A stretch of 64,000 nt of DNA, from NCBI GenBank assembly GCA_045039925.1, contig CP108400.1, positions 9,052,001 through 9,116,000 on the forward strand, read 5' to 3'. The notes under the pieces were generated by a model that saw nothing but the letters and a program-made list of their open reading frames with translations, was not told the DNA's origin and made no database searches. Position 1 is the stretch's first letter; each line of letters starts with the position of its first letter. Source of the DNA: Yinghuangia sp045039925. Lineage in GTDB: Bacteria; Actinomycetota; Actinomycetes; Streptomycetales; Streptomycetaceae. Of the stretch, positions 58,697 through 64,000 are shown in pieces. A program made the position numbers and the translations under genes.

Positions 58697-59708
58697 TCAC
58701 CGGGCCTGTGGAGGCTCTTCGGGGGCAGGCGGCCTGGTGGTTGTTGCGGCGGGACGTGCTTCGAGGGTGCGGTCGAGGCGGATGGGGAGGGTGCGGTGGC
58801 GGGTTCCGGTGGCGTGCCAGACGGCGTTGGCGACGGCGGCCGCGGTGCCGACGGTGCCGATTTCGCCGATGCCTTTGATGCCGGAGGGGTCGTCGGGGTC
58901 GGTGTCCGGGACGAAGTCGGCTTCGATGTCGGGCACGTCGGCGTGTGCGGCGATGTGGTACCCGGCGAGGTCGGGGTTGGCGGGTCGGCCGGTCACCGGA
59001 TCGCGTACGCCCTCGTCGTGCAGGGCCATGGACAGGCCGGTGACCATGCCGCCGACGGCTTGGCTGCGGGCCAGGAGGGGGTTGACGACGCGGCCGACGG
59101 CGAACATGCCGAGGAGGCGGCGTACGCGTACTTCGCCGGTGGCCGGGTCGACGGTGGTCTCCGCGAACACGGCGCTGTAGGCGTGGCGTTCCGCGAAGGG
59201 GAGCGCGGCGAAGGCCTCGGTGGTACGCGCCGCAGCGGCACAGGTTCCCGCTCATGCGCTCGCGTACCTCGCCCGCGTCGAGGTCGACGGGGGAGCCGCA
59301 GGGGGAGTCGTGCGCGGTGACCGCGCTGGGCCATCCGGCCGCGTGCTCGGCCAGCATGCCGGCGGCCGAACACAGCTGGCCCGGCGTGCAGAAGCCGCAC
59401 TGGAAGCCGTCGAGACGCACGAAAGCCTCTTGCAGAGGGGAGAGTTCGTCGGGACTGCCGAGGCCTTCGACGGTGGTGACGTCAGCGCCGTCGGCGGCGA
59501 CGGCGAGGACAAGGCACGACACCGCGCGGCGGCCGTCCAGCAGGACCGTGCAGGCCCCGCACTGCCCGTGGTCGCAGCCCTTCTTCGGGCCGGTGAGCCC
59601 GAGGTCGTCCCGGAGCGCGTCGAGCAGGGTCCTGCGGTGGTCGACGGTCAACCGTCGGGTCCTGCCGTTGACTTGGAGCGACACGTCGCTGCGTGTGCGG
59701 TCGGGCAT
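58697..59708 (-). pseudogene. Deletion fusion of a xanthine dehydrogenase/aldehyde oxidoreductase operon (2Fe-2S subunit joined to molybdenum subunit end)
   Basis: From ATG 59708 (AAGGA upstream) the frame encodes an intact-looking 2Fe-2S subunit: LLDALRDDLGLTGPKKGCDHGQCGACTVLLDG, FQCGFCTPGQLCSAAG and MSGNLCRCGA, with all cluster cysteines. Right after CRCGAY, near 59222-59232, sense shifts to another frame: TEAFAALPFAERHAYSAVFAETTVDPATGEVRVRRLLGMFAVGRVVNPLLARSQAVGGMVTGLS...IKGIGEIGTVGTAAAVANAVWHATG. That is the C-terminus of the molybdopterin subunit. The rest of the first gene, the whole FAD-subunit gene and most of the molybdenum subunit gene are gone. The product cannot be a working enzyme. 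Confidence 0.88.
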
Positions 59709-59758
59709 CTGCGGTTCCTTTCTGCAAGGTGCGTTCGGTTGCGGGCACGCCGACGGCA

Positions 59759-59779
59759 CTCACGCACTCCGTGAGGAGT
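59759..59779. promoter_or_regulatory. Overlapping inverted repeats upstream of the decayed hydroxylase gene
   Basis: CTCACG-N5-CGTGAG (59759-59775) and ACTCC-GTGA-GGAGT (59766-59779) overlap. They lie about 50 bp upstream of the remnant's start and may be the old promoter's operator. Confidence 0.35.
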
Positions 59780-59894
59780 CCGGAGGGTGGGAAAGCGGGG
59801 TGGCACCCATGAAACCAGCGTCATGCGGGGGGATCCCGGGGCAGAACTCGCGCGATCTTGCCCAATCCTCCCGGCGACGGGGACCGTTCGACGC

Positions 59895-60926
59895 TCAGTC
59901 CCGGACGGCCGCCGGGTCGAGCGGGCCGGGCGGGACCGGGCTCGCGGACAACGTTCGGGCAAGCCATGCGCTCCGCGTGCGACGTGCGGCCACGGAGAGC
60001 CGTGCCTCGGGGAAGAGCGCGTCGAAGCCGTGGAACCCGCCGTCCCAGACGTGGAGTTCCGCCGACCCGCCCGCGGCCCAGATGCCGGCCGCGTATGCGA
60101 CGTCCTCGTCCCGGAACACCTCGGCGGAGCCCGCGTCGATGTACGTCGGCGGCAGGCCGGACAAGTCCGCGGCCAACGCCGGGGAGACGTACGCGGGCAC
60201 CTCCGCGGGATCGAGGCCGCCGAGGAGCGACTGCCAGCCGAAGGCGTTCATCTCGCCGGTCCAGACGCCCGGGGTCCCGGTGAACTGGGCGCTGGAGACG
60301 GTGGAGTTGCGGTGGTCGAGCATCGGGCAGACCAGCACCTGCGCGGCGAGCGGCGGCGTACCGCGGTCCCGGGCGAGCAACGCGGCGCCCGCGGCGAGGC
60401 CGCCGCCCGCGCTGACGCCCGCGACGACGATCCGGGCCGGGTCGACACCGAGCTCGGCGGCGTGCTCGGCGACCCACAGCAGGCCGTGGTGGCAGTCCTC
60501 CACCGCCGTGGTGCCGGTCGCCTCGGGCGCCAGCCGGTACTCGACGGACACCACTACCGCGCCGAACTCCGCCAGCCAGTCGAGCGGGATGCCGATCTGG
60601 GAGAACCGGTCGCCCATGACCATGCCGCCGCCGTGGATCCAGTACACGCACGGTGCGCCGCCCGTCGGGGGGAGGTCGGCCGGAAGGTGATCGCCCGGAA
60701 CGTGGTCGGCCGGGGTGAGGACGGTCAGCGGGATCGCCGTGCCGTCGGGGGCCACGGCGGCGTGGTCGTGCCGGGTGACTGCGTGGTTCCGAAGGGCCTC
60801 TTCGGGCGGGGTCACCGCGAACTGCCGCATGACGGGCAGCAGGTCGGCGTCCAAGCCGACGCCGAGCGGCAGGTCGGCGAGGAGGGCGGTCAGTTCGGGG
60901 TCGACAGCGGGACGCACGGGTGTCAC
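59895..60926 (-). CDS. Esterase/lipase of the hormone-sensitive lipase family
   Basis: A 343-residue alpha/beta hydrolase. CVYWIHGGGMVMGD holds the HGGG oxyanion motif typical of the HSL family, and VAGVSAGGGLAAGAALLARD is the G-x-S-x-G elbow. The acid lies in YIDAGSAEVFRDED and the His in HVWDGGFHGFDALFPEA. These enzymes act on short acyl esters in the cytosol. GTG at 60926 has AAGGA 6-7 bases upstream. The monooxygenase gene ends 89 bp upstream on the same strand, so the two may be co-transcribed. Confidence 0.93.
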   Translation of the reverse strand: MTPVRPAVDPELTALLADLPLGVGLDADLLPVMRQFAVTPPEEALRNHAVTRHDHAAVAPDGTAIPLTVLTPADHVPGDHLPADLPPTGGAPCVYWIHGGGMVMGDRFSQIGIPLDWLAEFGAVVVSVEYRLAPEATGTTAVEDCHHGLLWVAEHAAELGVDPARIVVAGVSAGGGLAAGAALLARDRGTPPLAAQVLVCPMLDHRNSTVSSAQFTGTPGVWTGEMNAFGWQSLLGGLDPAEVPAYVSPALAADLSGLPPTYIDAGSAEVFRDEDVAYAAGIWAAGGSAELHVWDGGFHGFDALFPEARLSVAARRTRSAWLARTLSASPVPPGPLDPAAVRD

Positions 60927-61015
60927 GGCGGAGTCCTTACGCAGCGGTGGGAAGTGGATGATCCGGAAGAGCCCCCGGGGACCGGGGTCTTCAACGCAGG
61001 GGCACGTGAGCCCGG

Positions 61016-61321
61016 TCAGAACGCGGCCTTGCCGCCGACCGGGACGGCGTCCGCGTACCGGGGCTCGTCCGCCAGCAGCGGCTGCAACCGGGCGACCAGC
61101 GCCGCCGCCTCGGGGGTGGCGAAGAACGCGGCGTGCGCCGCCTCGCTGGTCCAGCCCTCGGTCACGTGCACCGTGTCCGGGTCGCCCGCGGACCGGCTGA
61201 CCAGGAACACCGGGCAGTCCGGGTGCGGGAGGGAAGGCGCGCCGAGCAGCAGGCCGACGAGCTCGCCGCCCTTCCCCGGAAGCGCGGTCATGGTCGCGTG
61301 GAATCCGTGCGTGACGGTCAT
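61016..61321 (-). CDS. Antibiotic biosynthesis monooxygenase (ABM)-like protein
   Basis: A 101-residue dimeric alpha/beta-barrel protein: THGFHATMTALPGKGGELVGLLLG...CPVFLVSRSAGDPDTVHVTEGWTSEAAHAAFFATPEAAALVARLQPLL. ABM proteins are cofactor-free monooxygenases or small-molecule detoxifiers, and many remain uncharacterised. ATG at 61321 follows AAGGAGA by 7 bases, so the longer reading to 61378 is rejected. The gene is divergent from an AraC regulator, which probably controls it and the esterase downstream. Confidence 0.9.
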   Translation of the reverse strand: MTVTHGFHATMTALPGKGGELVGLLLGAPSLPHPDCPVFLVSRSAGDPDTVHVTEGWTSEAAHAAFFATPEAAALVARLQPLLADEPRYADAVPVGGKAAF

Positions 61322-61483
61322 GGGGCTCTCCTTCGATCCGGAGCGGTTTCTCGCTCCCGGGATGTCCGATACCTCCATGGAAGCAGTCTGACCTGCGAAA
61401 ACGTTAGAACGATGCCCCGGCGTTCTTGCCTGATCCTCTCAATCACTCGGAGACGGAGAGAAGAATGGCGTTTACTCGAACTC

Positions 61484-62503
61484 ATGAGCCTCGACGAGAT
61501 GCGCACGCTGCTCGCCCGCCACGTCCGCCCCGACATGTCCACCGACATCGACGGCCTGCTGATCGCGAAGGTCACCGAGGCCTCGCCGCCGGCCCCGGAG
61601 ATGTCCGGCACGGTGATGGCGCTGATCGCGCAGGGGGCGAAGCACATCGCGCTCGGCGACCGGGTGTACGAGTACGGCGCCGGCCAGTACCTCATCGCCT
61701 CCGTGGACATGCCCATCACCGGCCACTTCACCCAGGCGGACGCCGAGACCCCCGCGATCGGCCTCGGACTCGTCCTGCACCCGCCGACGATCGCCGAACT
61801 CCTGCTCCAGGCCGGCCCCGGGGACCTCCCGCCGCCCGGCGCCGCCCCGTCCGGCATGGCGGTCGCCGACGCGCCGCCCGAGCTCCTCGACGCGGCGGTC
61901 AGGCTCCTGCGACTGCTGGACCGCCCGCGCGACCGTGCGGTGCTCGCGCCGATGGTGATCCGGGAAATGCTGTGGCACGTCATCACGGGCGAACACGGCT
62001 CCGTGCTACGCCAGATCGGGCTGGCGGACAGCAGCCTCTCGCACATCGCACGCGCGGTCCGCTGGATCCGCGAGCACTACGCCGAAGCCTTCCGCGTCGA
62101 CGACGTCGCGCGCCAGGCGGGCATGAGCGTGTCGGCGTTCTACCGCAACTTCCAGGCGGTCACCGCGATGAGCCCCATCCAGTTCCAGAAGCAGATCCGG
62201 CTCCAGGAGGCGCGGATCCAACTCTCCCTCGACCCGGGCGACATCACCGGCGTCAGCCGCCGCGTCGGCTACGACAGCCCCTCCCAGTTCGCCCGCGAGT
62301 ACCGCCGCCAGTTCGGCCTGCCGCCCAGCCAGGACGCCACACGCCTACGCACCCGGTCACCGGACGCCCCGTTCCGGACAGGCCCGGCCCCGTCAGCCGA
62401 CCGGGCCGACGAGGCGGTCCCGGTCCAGCGGTTCGGCGAACCGGGCCAACGCCGCGGCCAGGTCCGTCGCACCCACCAGGACCGGCCGCTTCCGCGGGGC
62501 TGA
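61484..62503 (+). CDS. AraC-family transcriptional regulator (AraC_N type)
   Basis: About 339 residues. The N-terminal cupin-like sensor runs TDIDGLLIAKVTEASPPAPEMSGTVMALIAQGAKHIALGDRVYEYGAGQYLIASVDMPITGHFTQADAETPAIGLGLVL, the AraC_N pattern. The C-terminal double helix-turn-helix runs ARAVRWIREHYAEAFRVDDVARQAGMSVSAFYRNFQAVTAMSPIQFQKQIRLQEARIQL...ITGVSRRVGYDSPSQFAREYRRQFG. A long Arg/Pro tail follows. The start is uncertain: the ATG at 61484 has no close ribosome site, and ATG 61498 is possible. It is divergent from the ABM gene. Homologues often control adjacent oxidoreductases in response to alcohols or aldehydes. Confidence 0.9.
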   Translation: MSLDEMRTLLARHVRPDMSTDIDGLLIAKVTEASPPAPEMSGTVMALIAQGAKHIALGDRVYEYGAGQYLIASVDMPITGHFTQADAETPAIGLGLVLHPPTIAELLLQAGPGDLPPPGAAPSGMAVADAPPELLDAAVRLLRLLDRPRDRAVLAPMVIREMLWHVITGEHGSVLRQIGLADSSLSHIARAVRWIREHYAEAFRVDDVARQAGMSVSAFYRNFQAVTAMSPIQFQKQIRLQEARIQLSLDPGDITGVSRRVGYDSPSQFAREYRRQFGLPPSQDATRLRTRSPDAPFRTGPAPSADRADEAVPVQRFGEPGQRRGQVRRTHQDRPLPRG

Positions 62504-62522
62504 TGCATCAGCGAATACCACG

Positions 62523-62792
62523 TCAGTCCTCGCAGGGCAGCAACTCGCCGCCAACGTGCACCGACAGTACGTGCGGCGCCGCACCGTCCAGCACTGCCCG
62601 CGCCGCGTCGACGACCATGCCTTCCACGCAGCCCCCGGACACCGAACCGCGCCACGCCCCGTCGGCGGCCACCGCCATCGTCGCCCCCAACGGCCGCGAC
62701 CCGGTGCCCTCCCGCCCCATCAGCCTGGCGAGGACCACCGGGACATCCCGACGGGCGCAGTCCTCGACGAACGGCCATATCTCCCGCAGCAT
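62523..62792 (-). pseudogene. Truncated XdhC/CoxI-type maturation factor
   Basis: About 89 residues: LREIWPFVEDCARRDVPVVLARLMGREGTGSRPLGATMAVAADGAWRGSVSGGCVEGMVVDAARAVLDGAAPHVLSV. This is the N-terminal domain of XdhC, which inserts the sulfurated molybdenum cofactor into xanthine dehydrogenase-like enzymes. The frame then runs HVGGELLPCED and stops, where the family continues with a GLxCGG motif and a Rossmann domain. It is therefore missing most of its length. Together with the fused remnant at 58697-59708 it shows that a whole molybdenum hydroxylase locus has decayed here. Confidence 0.8.
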
Positions 62793-62975
62793 TTCCCACT
62801 CCCGTAACGGGCCAGGCGTTGAACAGGGGACAGCGCGCGCGATGACGACCATGACACCAGCCGTCCGTCCGGAAGTCCCCACATGATCCTCGCGGTTCCT
62901 TGCCGGATCCTCGCGCGGTCGCGGCTGTCCGCCCTTGGGCGGCAGCCAAGAACACGGCACAGTCCGCGCGTCCGG

Positions 62976-64000
62976 TCAGAACACGCAGCTCTCGGTGACC
63001 GGCGTGCCGGTGCGCCGGGCGTCCATCCAGGCGATCGCGTCGTCCAGCGGGCCGCCGCCGATGGTGTGCCCCTCGTCGGCGTAGAACTTGAAGTCCACGC
63101 TTGCGCCCTTGTCGCACAGTTGCCTGGCGAGGCCCTGGTTCAGGCTGCTCAGCACGTCGTTGCCGCCCTGGGGCAGCAACACCGGGACTGTGGTGACGAC
63201 TTCACCGGGTGCGCTGGCCTTGAGCGCGGCGTTGAGCGGACCCAGGTCCGCACCGGGGCGGAACACGTCGGCGGCGCTCGGGACCGGGGTGCCGCCGGTG
63301 ATGCAGGGCTCCGTCCAGATCAGGTCGGCGGCGGCCAGCGCGTCGGGGGTGAGGAGTTCGGCGGGCTTGACCGCCGGGTCGGCGGCCGAGGCGCCGTTGA
63401 CGAGCGTCAGCAGCATCCCGACGTAAGGGGTGGCCAACGGCGACTGCTGGGCGATCAGTTCGGGCATCAGCTCGAAGCCGACCGCCGGGGCGTTGGCGAC
63501 TATGCCTTTGAGGTCGAGGTCGGGGGCGTACTCGGCGGCGTAGTGCGCGGTCCACAGCGCGGCGTGGCCGCCCTGGGATCCGCCGTAGACGAGCGCCGTC
63601 GCACTCGCCTCGGAGTCGATTTCGCGCGCGGCACGGATGATGTCGAGCGTCGCGTACGCCGCGGACTTCCCGTTGAGGTACGGGTGTCGCACCCCGGTCA
63701 CGCCCAAACCGATGTAGTCGGGCTGGACGACGACGAAGCCGCGCGCGAGCAGCTTCGCCACCGGACTGCTGTCCTCCAGCCCGGCGAAGGATGGGGTACG
63801 GGACGGTCCGCACGTCGAACCCGTCCCCATGGTCCCGTGGTTCACCGCGGCGACGGGCCGCCCGCCGGCGGGTGCGGGCCCCTCCGGCACGGTCACCAGC
63901 CCGCTCGCGGCCACCGGTTTGCCGTCCGTCCCGGTGCTCAGGTACATCACCAGCGAGGTGCGGGACGGCTGGGTCAGCTTGGCCTCCGGTGGCGTGTAGG
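62976..64000 (-). CDS. Secretory lipase (LIP family), 5' end beyond window
   Basis: The frame runs in from the window edge (PPEAKLTQPSRTSLVMYLSTGTDGKPVAASGLVTVPEG), so the gene's start, probably with a signal peptide, is missing. Landmarks of the fungal/actinobacterial secretory lipase family are VVQPDYIGLGVTGVRHPYLNGKSAAYATLDIIRAAREI, the nucleophile elbow VYGGSQGGHAALWTAHYAAEYAPDLDLKGIVANAPAV, and near the end VPVLLPQGGNDVLSSL (acid) and FKFYADEGHTIGGGPL (His). It ends CVF, and single cysteines in TCGPS, EPCIT, LCDKG and SCVF suggest disulfides of an extracellular enzyme. Confidence 0.92.
   Translation of the reverse strand, partial: YTPPEAKLTQPSRTSLVMYLSTGTDGKPVAASGLVTVPEGPAPAGGRPVAAVNHGTMGTGSTCGPSRTPSFAGLEDSSPVAKLLARGFVVVQPDYIGLGVTGVRHPYLNGKSAAYATLDIIRAAREIDSEASATALVYGGSQGGHAALWTAHYAAEYAPDLDLKGIVANAPAVGFELMPELIAQQSPLATPYVGMLLTLVNGASAADPAVKPAELLTPDALAAADLIWTEPCITGGTPVPSAADVFRPGADLGPLNAALKASAPGEVVTTVPVLLPQGGNDVLSSLNQGLARQLCDKGASVDFKFYADEGHTIGGGPLDDAIAWMDARRTGTPVTESCVF

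Noticed and set aside
57678..59759. One long gene joining a 2Fe-2S protein and the isonitrile oxygenase
   Set aside because: The middle part is out-of-frame translation of a molybdenum subunit. ScoE has its own start at 58559 matching the family length.
1..64000. tRNA or rRNA genes, CRISPR arrays, insertion sequences, integrase or attachment sites
   Set aside because: I saw no transposase or integrase, no CCA-ended cloverleaf, no regularly spaced repeat array and no rRNA-like sequence in the window.

Overview
The window is high-G+C DNA, rich in GC-third-position codons. It carries LAL-type LuxR, SigE-family and AraC regulators, an EccC-type secretion ATPase and an actinobacterial isonitrile-lipopeptide cluster. 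All of this points to a Streptomyces-like actinomycete chromosome, in accessory or arm-like sequence. I see no rRNA, tRNA, CRISPR array, insertion sequence or replication origin.

Layout. (1) 1-7.6 kb: the tail of a histidine kinase, a SnoaL-like protein, an ECF sigma factor, three alpha/beta hydrolases and a large LAL regulator. (2) 7.6-27.8 kb: a type VII-like secretion island. It has an ECF sigma factor, a 2634-residue repeat-rich candidate effector, a small WXG-like protein, a one-piece EccC ATPase whose N-terminus looks EssC/FHA-like, and a LysM-type membrane protein. A membrane protein, carotenoid-cleavage oxygenase and second ECF sigma factor follow as an operon. The two divergent intergenic regions at the ends of the island (about 7.6-7.9 and 24.56-24.83 kb) carry four copies of one composite promoter: a CRP-like TGTGA-N6-TCACA box, then GAACT, N14, GCATC, all at fixed spacing. 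I infer that the island is one regulon, probably read by its own ECF sigma factor(s). (3) 27.9-37.5 kb: a phosphotransferase, a secreted helical protein, a LacI regulator with twin operators divergent from an amidase, a GNAT enzyme, a SigE-type sigma factor with a coupled membrane protein, and an orphan LPXTG protein. (4) 37.5-43.6 kb: a tightly coupled gntR - urea carboxylase - allophanate hydrolase operon. (5) 43.7-58.6 kb: metal-related genes. A DUF305 protein and a copper amine oxidase-like enzyme split over two genes lie next to a complete five-gene isonitrile-lipopeptide pathway (scoE-D-C-B-A order). That pathway runs directly into a FecB/FecCD/ATPase metallophore transporter. (6) 58.7-64 kb: the wreck of a molybdenum hydroxylase operon (an internal deletion fused its 2Fe-2S and molybdenum subunit genes, and an XdhC remnant lies further on), an esterase, a divergent AraC/monooxygenase pair, and a secretory lipase cut by the window end.

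How the parts work together. The ScoE-A enzymes should make a diisonitrile lipopeptide on lysine, since the adenylation pocket reads D-A-E-G-V-G-T-V-V-K. The adjacent Fec-type ABC transporter is a natural importer for its metal complex, and secreted copper proteins sit next door. A copper (chalkophore) or zinc acquisition role is therefore plausible but unproven. The type VII-like island lacks EccB, EccD, EccE and mycosin genes within the window. It is either a minimal system or depends on components encoded elsewhere.
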